From: Breviolum minutum Mf 1.05b.01
Lineage: Eukaryota > Sar > Dinophyceae > Suessiales > Symbiodiniaceae
Direction of reading: 5' to 3'
DNA: 64,000 nt
Assembly (NCBI GenBank): GCA_000507305.1
Contig: DF239034.1
Coordinates: forward strand, 62,001-126,000
Positions 23,961 through 34,862 of the stretch are shown here, piece after piece. Below the pieces are notes generated by a model. That model did not search any database and was not told where the DNA came from. It was given only the letters and a program-made list of their open reading frames with translations. Both the position numbers and the translations under genes were made by a program. Position 1 is the first letter of the stretch. Every line of letters begins with the position of its first letter.

Positions 23961-25880
23961 TGGTTTTTGTCGCCAGCAACCACCGGCACACAGGCTTTGG
24001 CCAACATCATGTGGGCAACCGCAACCTTGAAGAAAGAGAATGCTCCTCGGTCAAAAGTCTCAGACTCTAAAAGACTCTGGTGAGTCTTAACTCGAAGCAT
24101 CTCCAAATTCATCTGATTTACCAAACTCGAAAACAACAAACAACTTGTCATCACATGTCAGACTGTCACTCTTCATATTCATTGATTCATTGATCACTAA
24201 TTTTTCATTTCCACCATTTCACCCATTTTCACCATTTGAGGATGCTTTGATCCGGCACGCTGCCTTCATCGCAGTCTGAATCTCCAGTCATTTTTTTCGG
24301 GTTTTTTTTGCATGGATTCCTTCGGATTCGATGAGGCAAAGCTCTTAGATGCCGGCGTCGATTTTCGACCCCACGAGTATTCCACCATGGTGTGCCTTGG
24401 TTGCCTTGACCAAACATCGCAACAATCAACCAGGAAAAACATCAGAAATGTGATGCTGATGCTTCCTTGATTGTGATCATTTCTGGGCTCCCCAGTCCAA
24501 ATTCATGATGTGCAGCCTTGATTGTAGCGGGCAAAGTGGCAGTAGACATTTCTGAAGCTCGATCCAGGTGGTCCATGGTCATTACTCAAGCTCGTGAAGA
24601 TTGCCTCTTCAGCCGGGTCTCAGGCACAGATTCTCAGTAGTGGCAGTGTCGCAGTTTCATTGCACCCTGTTCTGACGCATTGCGAGGACATGTGGTTCGC
24701 CGCGTTTCTGAATTTGGTCCACAGGAGTGGGAGTTTCTGAAAAGCACCGTGAGGTTGGCTGTGAGTAGGGACATGGATGACATGGCAATTGAGTATTGCA
24801 GCAGGAGCTGACCAACACGGCTTGGGCGTTTGCTTCCCTGGGGATCAGGAAGGAGGCAACTTGGCACTCGATCGTCCATGCAAGTACACACTTCAGATCG
24901 AAGATGTGCTTGTCAGAAACAACAGCTTTTTGCCAAGCCCTTGCTTAAGTCATTTTTTCGTTCAGCATCTTTGAATATCCTTTCATTTTCGCCTAGAAGT
25001 TTTGGTTGATTTGCACCATGCAGGGGCTTTTCGAAGCACTCGGCAAAGAATGCACCTGGGTTGCAACAAGGACCTCACAAAGGAGGCTTAAGACTTCAAG
25101 TGCGTTGAATTCCAAACCACCTTGAGGCCACCTCAAACTTCGCCACTTCAATATGTTCCTCGGCTTCAAAAATGAATAGATTTAATAGATCAATAGGTTT
25201 TCATAGGACCAAAAAGCATACCAATATAGCCAATATAGCAATCTTAAGAACACGATGTTGGAAAGTGTTAAGATGACATCCCCAAGGCAAAACTTGACCA
25301 ACGTGGCTTGGGCCTATTCTCATTTGGGCATCAATGGTGTTGGTGGTGACCTCCTTGCAGATGTCGCACGCATTGCCCGAAAACGGATTGATGAGATGCA
25401 TCTCGGGCTGCACCTGACTATCAGAGTCAAAGACACGTAGTTGACACATGTTTGGTGGTTGAAATTGGACTCCAGTTTCACCGGAGAGTTTCTTTGCAGT
25501 GTTGTAGTGTTTTGTAGAATTTCCATGTAGTCATGGTGTACAGGTGAAAGACTGCAACTTTAGGTGTAGCACAGTTTGAGCAGGACCTTCAGTCAAAAAA
25601 TTTGGATAGCCTGGGGTCTTGGCAATCTTAGGAACGTTCAAGACCTCGCTCAACTGGTCATGGCCTAAGCTGTGATGACTTAGTTGGAAACCCGCAACTT
25701 CTGGTGTTAACAATACACCAACGAAACAAATGCATTGGTTTTTTCCCACGTTTGCACCGCCACTTGCAGACGAGGCCTTGACGCTGGTATTCTCACGCCG
25801 TGCCAACTATGGCCTCAAGGAGCGTCAAGACTGGGATGAAGCGGGTATGCTTGGCAACCGAGAGCTCACCGTGGCTTTAG
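23960..25880 (+). CDS. NTAWAFA-type helical-repeat protein, multi-exon, partial
   Basis: Tandem helical repeats of the type found in algal and apicomplexan RAP/OPR-like proteins, which in known cases bind organelle RNA. Repeats seen in order: about 23968-24045 (TGTQALANIMWATATLKKE); 24640-24724 (ALRGHVVRRVSEFGPQ) joined to 24805-24890 (ELTNTAWAFASLGIRKEA); about 25276-25390 (QNLTNVAWAYSHLGINGVG); about 25755-25885 (ANYGLKERQDWDEAGML). Each repeat ends near an exon boundary, so exons and repeats correspond roughly. The 24725-24804 intron closes in frame only with a GA donor. No start, stop or RAP domain was found, so the gene is incomplete at both ends. An organelle RNA-processing role is inference from the repeat type. 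Confidence 0.65.
24725..24804 (+). other. 80-nt intron with GA donor and CAGGAG at both edges
   Basis: The exon ends FGPQ with CAG at 24722-24724 and resumes with GAG CTG ACC at 24805. The intron starts GAGTGG and ends TTGCAGCAG. The hexamer CAGGAG occurs at both edges, so the two junctions are direct repeats. Joining at phase 0 makes the repeat motif continuous, which is strong evidence for the splice. Confidence 0.7.
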
Positions 25881-26239
25881 TGATTGAGGTGGGTACTTGA
25901 ACTGTTGAACTTCTTACTGTGTTGGTTGAATGCAGCACATTCAGGACGTGAGAGACAAACGTTAGATAACATAGAGCTTCAGCTTGTATTTGCCTACATT
26001 CCGATTGGGCCACCTTCCTCACAGGTCGCCAGAGCCATGATCAGGAAGATTCAGCAAGTTGGTCAAACGTGCCTCCACTGCAGGTGGTTTCTTTGCCCAT
26101 CGGCTTCACCGACTTCAGCTTTTTGAACCAACAGCCTAGGACTCCAGATGATGCCTGGATTGTGCACGATTTGGTCCTTGTTTGGATGGAGGCAACTGGC
26201 CGAAAGGGTTGGTCCACACACTCAATGATGCACTTCACA

Positions 26240-29200
26240 ACCTTGGTGCTGGCATGGCCCTAGCACAGCTATATACAACTACAATATGTTGAAGTCTGAA
26301 TGCAACACTTCCTTCATCGCGGTATTCATTTCCATTGTTTGGCAACCTTTCGTCTTGGTTGTCCTTTGCTAGCATTTTGACAGCAAAATGGATCCTCAAG
26401 TATGGGGTTTGGAATGTCCAGTGTTTATCCTGGCAGGGTCTTGCAGCATTTATTCGGGAAATAGTAAACGATACACTTTAGGAAGATAAACGCCGGCCGC
26501 GGAGCCTCCAAACACCAAGAAATCCGACATAATCCGACGAGCCAGCCACGCAAGCAATGGGCGTTGAGTCAGTCCCAAAGTTTGAAAAAGAGCCCACGAC
26601 AGTGTACCTGTCAGTACAAACGAACTTTCTGTCTGGTTTAGTCGTAAAAACAGGCATACAATGACATTCGTAAAGATTATGAAGCGGGCTCTGTAGGCAT
26701 TGCGGTCATACAGCTGCTTTCAGGAACCAACATGTTGACAAACGCTCAGAACACAAGTCAAAGTCTTATGTTGATGATTTGTGAATAGGCTTAAGACGTA
26801 GGACAGCACAGAAGGATCAGGGTTTCAGGAGAAACCCGAATTTTGACCAGGAAGAAGAAGCTGAGAAGCAACTGGGAGATGCCTGGAGGGTTTTAGACGC
26901 GTTCAGGGCTCAAAGACTTGCATGAAGTTTGCTGTGGAAAAATCTTGAGAAAACGAGAAGTTTGGAACACTTTCGGATGCAAAGTCTTTGCCTTTGTTGA
27001 CTCTTCGGTATTCGTTTTATGTCTTTGACGTGTACTACGTTGATGGTATGTTGCAGGGTCCATTCAAAGATGGCTCACTCCCAAGGTACATGGACAGCCC
27101 GTCCCTGAGTTTTCATGTTTGGCAACTTAGAAGCCAAGCTTAGTTTGAAAGAGCAACCCTGAAGGTTTATACCATGAAGTCTTGAATTTTCTCCGGATGA
27201 CCCCACTTCTGGCGCGTGATCCGACCTCAGATGCTTGTTTCTTCCATGCTTTGGTGATGTGTGATGGGGTAGGATTTAGACTCAGAGCTGTGAAGGCCAT
27301 GGCATGCGGTTCAGTGGTGCAATCTGCACATGTTCCCATCTATGAGCAGCCCCTCAGTCGCAGTGATTTCAGGCAATTTCCGGGTGCTTGCTATGTTGCT
27401 TTGTTGAGTCTGTCTGCAATGGTTCACTGGATTTTTGTCTCAGGTCATTTCGCGACCTTGACATCAGGCACATCTGTAAAAGTGTAGGAAAGGTGGGTTT
27501 TTCGATGAGGCATTTCCACGGTCCCTGCATCCTTCGTTAGGTCCTTGGGTATCAAGTTTACGGGCCGCCTACTGGCAGAGCTCAACCTGATCGACAGGCA
27601 GCTTTCAGTCCAAACATTTTCGAAGGGTGAATCTCAGGGCTTGTAAAGTGAAGAAATCCCCTTGTTTATTTGTCTTGCACAGCACTCGAGACGCGAACAG
27701 GGATCATGATATGGCGGAGTCTGCACGACAGTTGCTGGCTGAAGAGCGAGCACAGCTTCTGCAACAGGACAGCTGCGCATCAAAACGCCGATGTTTTTTT
27801 TTGCTCGAAAACTTTTAAATGCCAGTGATTCCAGTGACAAGTGATTCAAGGTATGATCGCATAGACTCGCGAGTACAGTGCTATTTGAAAATCTATTTTA
27901 CCAGCACCATGCTTCGTACTTCGTACCAGTTCAGGATCCTGGAGCAGGAAGTCAGAACTGGTGCCTCTTCAGTATCTTGACTCAAACCTACGGATCCTTG
28001 CCATTGCCGTCATTAAGTCGTTGCCCTTGAACAAATCCGTTGTGAAAATTTTGGAAATTTCAGGATTCCATCTTCAATCCGAGTTGAGAGAAGCAAAGGA
28101 CGCAGCCACTGGTGATTTGCTTTGGTCAGTTGGTCGGTTGCTGAACTATCTCGCTGCGCTTTAGCCAAGAAACGTACAAACCTAAACCTTTTGACATTGG
28201 ATGCAGTAAAGCAACAGGGCAACAGGTGTCAAAAAATATCCAAAATTATTCCAACATACATCATTGTGCTACTAGTATATATTTTTTGTTGGTCAACAGA
28301 TTAATTGAAGGGTGACTGAAGTCTGAAGTGCTTGAGGAGCTCAATGGGCGCGTCAGGAGTGCTGTAGCACTGTAGCTTCATAGCAGTTTTTCTTGGCCAA
28401 AAATGTCGGTGTCGGAACACCAGGAGCTGTGGTGGTGATCCCTTGGCGTTGGAACTTCTAGATCCTCCGCGAGAGGCCTCCAGGATTTCAAGGGAAGATG
28501 TATGGAGAGGATTCTTCACTGCCATATGGGAGGGTGCATTGGAGTACATGTCATCATGTCATCTTCCAGGCACATTTGGTTGCTGTGCGCTTGAGCAATG
28601 ATCGCCTGAACCACCGACGTCGAGATGCTGAGTTCCGTGCGTAGTGCTCTCAGATTTCTGTGCTCCAGGCGGACTTTACATGCATGTTGGACAGCGTAGA
28701 AATAAAAGATGAATTTGAAATAAAGACGAAATGTCGACGTGGGTTCCTTCTAATTCCTGGCATTCTGATGTGTTGATTCCTGGCCGAGGATTGCTCATAT
28801 TGCTGGCGTTTTGCGAAGCCTCATTCCTGATGCTGACCGACTCATGCAGGCCAGTAGACATTCATAGGGGGCTTCATAGGGCCATTTTGATCTCCAAGCA
28901 ACAGTTTCTGGTTGACAGAAAACTGTAGGTTTCAAACTGCTGCCCTGTTTTGAGCCAGGAGCGCATTGTTTGGGGCAATCGCTTGAGCGGGTGGGTGCAT
29001 TTGTGCTGAGCTTACTTGGGGCATTTCCTTTTTGCGATTTGATGATCGAGCCTAGAAATCAGACTGTGACTAATTTCTAACCTTTCAGCCCAAGATGATC
29101 AGTTTTGCGTCAGGCATGCTTTGGGAATTAACATTTGCTGAACACAGTTGATATGGCATGACCCAGGCTGAACTCACAGAACTCCTTTTCTCACGATTTT

Positions 29201-31390
29201 TGGGCAACATGACAATCCCGAAAGTCCATGATGCACGAGCAAGTTGGCTTCGTTGATCTTCTATCTTAATTGCACCCAGGTACGTCACAGAGGTTCCATG
29301 CCTTTCATGTCTTGGAGCCATGGTGCAGTTTCTCGGCTCCAAACTGCCCAAAAAAAAGTTAGAGAACTGACGACAGAAATTCCAGAGGTGAAGCTGCAAG
29401 AAAAAGAAAGCTGCTTGAAGTCAACAAACGTATGATGGTACCAGGTCGTGATTTGCAGCATTTAATGGAGCAATACACCTTGTCTCGCAGGTTTGCTCGC
29501 CGCTTTCCACGAGTGCAATTGCGAGTGGCCTACCCTGGCAGCGATCACAGAACATGGAATGGAATGGAGAAAAAAAAAGGAGCGGATGTTTCGCGGCTTC
29601 AGTGCAAAGTGTGCCTTAGCACTAGGGCAACAAGCAGCTTGGATCAGTTTTACCATTTTTCTCTTCGTTCCCATGGCGATAGTTTGTGGGCAGAAACTTC
29701 ATCAAAACTAGCGCCTTCCACATCCTGGTTTTGATTGTGAAAGTCTGGGAAGGGAACAAGTACGAGAGAGAGAGAGATAGAAAAAAGGCAAAACTCCCGT
29801 GGGCGTTTCAATTTTTGCATAGTCCGTTTTTTGTTGTTTCTGTAATGCTGCCTGTTTGAAGTAGCTGACTATGCCCAATTATCTTCCAAGTTACCTGAGC
29901 TCTCCTTGCGCGCAAACGTTCAACTTGCATGCATGGTTTGACCCGCCCGTGCAGTTCACCCTTTTTGCTTGTGAGGTTTTTTGCCTTTACGGTTTCTATG
30001 TTTCTGGCTTTTCAGGCTGTTCACCGTTCGGTGTGTGGAGGGTTTTTGTCCTGCATAGATTTGCGAGATTTGTTGGTGGTTTTCTGCGCTGAAATATGAA
30101 AGGGCGTTTTTCTTAGGGTTTTCGTCTTCGAGCTTTGTGGTATTCGTTAAAGACTTGATAACTCTTAAGCTTTTCACACCCACACAAGCTGCTTCAAAAA
30201 ATGCGAAACGGACTCTTTCGTGGGACCTGGAGCACCATTGGGCTACTGGCCTTGTAGTCATGCGTGAGTCAAGGATGCAAAGACTGTTTGGAAGAACGCG
30301 GGGAAATACAAGCCACAGCGAGAATCCCATGGGGAAGGAGCACGCTAAAGACGGGAACATGCTGCAATGCTTCTTTCAATTTCAAGTCATGTAAAAATTT
30401 CAATCTACCCGAAACCTTTGGACACTGGCCCCAAGGGTGCTTGCATTTTAGTCTGCACTGAACCCGAGGTCTAACAGAAAGCCATGATGCACACAAGACG
30501 GCTAACTAAATCTGCGTAGCTGGATAGCACAGGGTGGGTAGGGTGACGATGCAAGAAAGCTGTTGGGCATAGTAGGTGATTCAGGTACCCCCCCATCTGA
30601 CTTGGGCCACAAACCTGCACAACTGTGCCGGCAGACCATGATAATACTGTCAGGTATGTCTTTGGTGAGGAGATGCACATTTTGCAAGCAAAAGAAGCTG
30701 TGCATAGGCTAAACGCCTTCAAAATGTATCGCGAGAGAATGAAGTTAGGTTTGTTTTCCCGTTTTGTGTCATATATTTTTGCGCGCTACTGCCAATGCCT
30801 TGTTGATTTGATTTGACGTTTATGTGGCAATTTTACAAAGGACATGTTAAATTCGCTCGCAAAAGAAAAAACTGAGATAAAAGTGATTGTAGAAAAAAGT
30901 ATCTTCCTACACAACCAGTGTATAATTGGATGACCGAATTGAGGAATTGAGAGGTATAGAGGAGTAATAGTGAGCGTTTAGAGAAAATGTCAATTAGTTT
31001 TGATTTGAAATCATATCTCTTTGTTTCTCTTATGTGGTTTTCTTTGGATGTGTCCCTTCACATTCCGATGCTTGTGCTTGCACCCAAAAAATGCAAACGA
31101 CAAAAGGAAGTATTTGAATCTTCCATGTGACAGGCCCACCGCTTGAAGTTTGATTCCATTGTGAATCCAGGCATTTTGACGCATTTTGCTTTTCAAGGTC
31201 CATGGCCCAGTGATAGAACATCCAAATCCCAAAACACTGAATTTTGGTCAATGTGAAGAGAGGGATTTTCAGTTCCAGGGTCCATGTGTCATTTTGTATC
31301 CAAAACTCAAGGCATTCACAAAGCTTCTCAAGACTAGCGCACAATGTCGCCTTTGAAAATGTATTTGGTGTTTTGCTGCCTTCCGATTGC
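26240..31390. other. Region of weak exon candidates only
   Basis: No gene is confidently recognised. Coding-like plus-strand fragments occur near 27960-28160 (LNKSVVKILEISGFHLQSE) and 30630-30750 (FGEEMHILQAKEAVHRLNAF), and the 29330-29660 pair is listed separately. These may be exons of one plus-strand gene between the repeat protein and the propeller gene. Confidence 0.3.
29330..29660 (+). CDS. Possible Oxa1/YidC-like exons
   Basis: Two plus-strand fragments resemble the Oxa1/YidC/Alb3 membrane insertase in order and character. An amphipathic RLQTAQKKVRELTTEIPEVK stretch (about 29337-29396) would match the segment after the first membrane helix. A basic WRKKKERMFRGF stretch followed by a hydrophobic QQAAWISFTIFLFVP helix (about 29570-29670) would match the loop and second helix. 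The similarity is only general and splice sites are not placed. It may also be an unrelated membrane protein or chance. Confidence 0.2.
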
Positions 31391-31396
31391 ATAGCC

Positions 31397-34036
31397 ATGG
31401 TCATTGTGGCATTGTTTGCATCATATTTCGTTCGCTTGTGGTGCTTGGGAAGTGCCGATGGCATCATCATGCAACAAGGCTCAACAAGCTGGGACTACTC
31501 AACGGCCATAGTCCTTGCCAACGGATTCCCGGTTATCGCTGGCTATACCTATGGCAACTTTCCCGGAATGAATCTCACCGGTAGCCTGGACGCGATTGTG
31601 GTGAAGTACAATCCAGACGGGACACAAGCAGCCATCACCACAATTGCTACGACAGGTGAAGTCTGGGCTAGCACCGTCGACGACTCGGCCAACATTTACC
31701 TTGTTGGACACACTACATCAGATTTAAATGGCACCAACGCTGGCGCTGGGACTTGGACTAACGATGTTTTCATTGCGAAGGTGGACAGCAATCTCAATCA
31801 GGTGTGGCTGATTCAGACTGGCACAACCACCCATGATTGGGGATATGCTGTCGCACTGGATTCGTCTGGCAAAGTGATCGTTGGAGGCGGTTCTGGTGGG
31901 ACTTGGCCTGATCAAACTCTCCTCGGAAGATCCGATGCTCTCATTATGCAGTACGACAGCCATGGAAACAGGCAGTGGGTAATACAATTTGGGTCCGCTG
32001 AAGATGACTATGTTTATGGAATCGCCGTTGACACCGTGGACTCCGTCGATGACATCTACGCCACTGGTGGTAGCGACGGCAGCTTTGAAGGGCACAACAA
32101 CAGTGGCGAAAGCGACCTTTTTTTGATCAAGGTCAGGGTTTTGATTCATCAAGCTGGAGTTGTTTCTTGTTTTTGATAAAGTTGATTGATTACATCTTGA
32201 CTGTCTTGACTGGAACTTGTCATCCCTGAAGGTAAGTAGCACTGGAACGAAAGATTGGTCTGTCCTGATTGGTGCCTCACCTACTTGGTCCAATGACAAG
32301 GCCCTGAACGTGGTGGTCGACTCCGCCAGGAATGTGTATGTTTCAGGGTATACGGGTGACCAATTGCCAGGGGCCACTTCACTTGGCGGGTCGGATGGTT
32401 TTCTGATGAAGTACGACAAGGACGGCGTGCAACAGTGGTTGATCCAAATGGGAAGCACGTATGATGACCAAGCGTATGGTCTGACCATAGATTCCAATGA
32501 TTATCTCTACGTAGCATTGCGAACTTATGGAACCATCGGGGCCACCCATTTGGGCAACAACGACATTGCTGTGATGCAAGTGAACAGTGCAGGCAGCATA
32601 GAATGGGCAGAGCAATTCGGGACTAGTGCTGGTGAAAATTTGCGTTCAGGTGGAAGCTCTTTGGCAGTCGACTCTGCCGGGAACCTCTTCATCACTGGCT
32701 ACACTACTGGTGCCTTCAGCGGCTACTCGAATCAAGGTGCCGATGACTGGTTCCTGTACAAAGTTGAGGCCAAAAGCACGACCACATCCAGCAGCAGCAC
32801 AACCTCAACCGTTACATCCACCAGTAGCACAACCAGCAGTACGACCTCATCGTCTACGAGAAGCAGCAGTACGATTTCGTCAAGAACAAGTACCTCTTCA
32901 TCCAGTACCGGCAGCGTGACAAGCACATCTACTTCCTCAAGATCTTTGGTCGCATTGGTGACAGATTGAAGAGGATTTCAAAGTGGAAGTAAAACGGTGC
33001 GTCTGAAATATTGAGTGTAAAAGTGGTAAAGTATATTTTTGTGTGTACATGTTTGATATACTCAGTTCCAACAAGCCTGATTTCTAGGTCTAGGGCTTCG
33101 AGTATTTCAGGCTTTGAGGCCTCAGGTGACAGTATCATTGTGGAAAGTGCTGCAAAGGTTAGTGCTTGACTCAAATCAATGCGGTTTGCAGGTAGCACTG
33201 CCAGCCGCACAACCAGCTCCTCCTCCACAAGTAGTTCTTCCATGACAACACGTACAACCACCAGTGCTACCAGCAGCACGAGCTCTACCAGTAGTTCAAG
33301 CACCACCACCACCAGCTCAAGCACCACCAGCAGCAGCACCACTAGCTGCACAAGCAGCTCCTCTTCCACGGCCAGCACTACAACTACCACAAGCAAAACA
33401 ACCAGCACTACCAGTAGCAGCAGCATCACAAATACCAGCACTAGTGCCACGGTCACAACAACTTCAAGTACACTAACTGAAACGACATTAACCTCAACAA
33501 GCACATCTCAGACACGCACCACCAGCACTAGCGCTACCACCAGCACCACCAGCGGTACCAGCACCGCCAGCACTACCAGCACCACCAGCGCTACCAGCAC
33601 CGCTGCCACGAAGACAAGCTCCTCCACCTGGACTGGAACTGACACAAGGACCAGTGTAACCACAACGGAAGGAGTTCCACAGGAAATTACTCCTGCAGAG
33701 TTAGAAGCGCTGGAAGCACAACGAAAAGAAGAAGCAAAGCAAGCTGTGGCGGCCATTGAAGCAGCCGAAACAGCAGCAGTGCTGAAAGCTTTCGCTGAAA
33801 TCTTCAACGGCAATGGTGCGAACCGCTCAGATACACCTCCCGGGGTTTTGGGTGAAGCAGTGGTGAAGACAGACGCTGGGCCGGTGAAAGTAGCGGCATT
33901 GTCAGTGGAGGCATTGGCAGAGGCAGGTGAACCAGCTTCAATCAGCGCAGGGAAGGATTCCAGTGCTTTGGTTGAGGTTGATGCAGGCGCGGAGGCTGGT
34001 GCATTTGGCACTCACTTTTGCAGGAGGAAAGTCTAG
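31397..34036 (+). CDS. Secreted SBBP-type beta-propeller with Ser/Thr-rich stalk
   Basis: The start ATG at 31397 is chosen because it begins a signal-peptide-like segment (MVIVALFASYFVRLWCLGSA), just after a pyrimidine-rich AG at 31393-31394 that could be a trans-splice acceptor. Exon 1 (31397-32131) and exon 2 (from 32232) encode repeats of the SBBP propeller type, such as DSAGNLFITGYTTGAFSG and a recurring 'D(A/I)...KY..(D/S).G..QW..Q.G' pattern. Exon 3 (33192-34036) is a long Ser/Thr tract followed by an Ala/Glu-rich segment (EALEAQRKEEAKQAVAAIEA), ending at 34034-34036. Intron 1 is well supported. The exon 2 donor is uncertain: GC at 32914 or GA at 32941 both fit the frame. If exon 2 is not spliced, the protein stops at 32969. 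It is likely extracellular or cell-surface and O-glycosylated (inferred). The propeller family is best known in bacteria, so ancient transfer is possible. Confidence 0.8.
32132..32231 (+). other. 100-nt GT-AG intron in the propeller gene
   Basis: The donor AAG|GTC and acceptor AAG|GTA give a 5-nt direct repeat AAGGT across both junctions. Joining 32131 to 32232 keeps the frame and continues the propeller repeat (LFLIK then VSSTGTKDW). Confidence 0.85.
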
Positions 34037-34630
34037 AGACTGCGCTCACGAAGCCTATGTCAATTTATGTGGGCAACATGTTTAGCAATTGTACCTCAAA
34101 TTTGATTGAAAAGTCAGGTTGAATTCAGGCTGATTGAATCTGCTAGTCTAAGTTCAGTGAAACCTTCCATGTGTTTAAACTATTCTAAACTGTTCGGAAA
34201 ATTCTGTGTCTAAACAGTAGAACGACGTGCAGGGCTGCTTGGAGAGGTAGCAGCAGCTGCTGGAGGGGAAGTGGTTTTGCTCGGCCACTTAGCCGCAAGC
34301 TCCACATGCCCGGCAAATTGAAATTTTCACTCCCCCATGGGACATTGGTCATATTGGAATCGGTATTTTTACAAAGGAGTTCGGTGTATGGAAACGGCGT
34401 CAAGACCTATTGCTCCCAGAAGAAACCAGGACACCGGGACGATGTTTGTTGCTCCCGTGGAAAAGGTGTCAAAACGAGTCTGTAAAGAATTCTTTGGGAT
34501 TGACCACAATGCATCCCACAACACAGTCGCCTTGTAGTTGTTGTGCAGTCGTGGCGGAGGACCCCCTCGAATGGAGGCAATGAAGTTGCATAAACCTAAC
34601 GAGAATGGAAGCGTGAACTCCAACAATGAA
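34037..34630. other. Spacer between propeller gene and retrotransposon
   Basis: Nothing is recognised. A short open frame starts at ATG 34571 and runs to the insertion site. Confidence 0.4.
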
Positions 34631-34635
34631 AGATT
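34631..34635 (+). repeat. Target-site duplication (left), AGATT
   Basis: AGATT directly precedes the left LTR and the same five bases follow the right LTR at 58540-58544. A 5-bp duplication is normal for Ty1/copia integration and shows that both LTRs belong to one insertion. Confidence 0.95.
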
Positions 34636-34841
34636 TGTGAGTAATATAGGTTGCTGGTTAGTGGTGGCTTGTAGCTGTTGTACTTGCATGTTTTTGACCT
34701 ATAGGTTTCGCTTGTCTCTCCGACCGTTGCAGTTTGGCCCAAACGAGTGAAAAAGCTGTGTCCGGTTGCATACCGAAGCGGTGGAACCGACTGAGCCCAA
34801 TTTACTTGTTGTTTTAGGGAGCTACCCCCTGCGTCTCCACA
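34636..34841 (+). repeat. Left LTR (206 bp)
   Basis: Begins TGTGAGTAAT and ends GTCTCCACA, giving canonical TG...CA ends. It aligns with 58336-58539 over its full length. Differences: a TA dinucleotide present only here near 34702, and two substitutions near 34696 and 34708. Confidence 0.97.
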
Positions 34842-34842
34842 T

Positions 34843-34859
34843 TGGTAGCGGAGCCCCGA
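34843..34859 (+). promoter_or_regulatory. Primer-binding site
   Basis: TGGTAGCGGAGCCCCGA begins 1 nt after the left LTR. TGGTAG is the complement of a tRNA 3' end ...CUACCA, as in eukaryotic initiator Met-tRNA, the usual copia primer. The exact tRNA was not checked. Confidence 0.8.
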
Positions 34860-34862
34860 CCC

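Noticed and set aside
32929..33504. 191-codon minus-strand frame rich in Val/Leu
   Set aside because: Antisense shadow of the Ser/Thr tract of the propeller gene.
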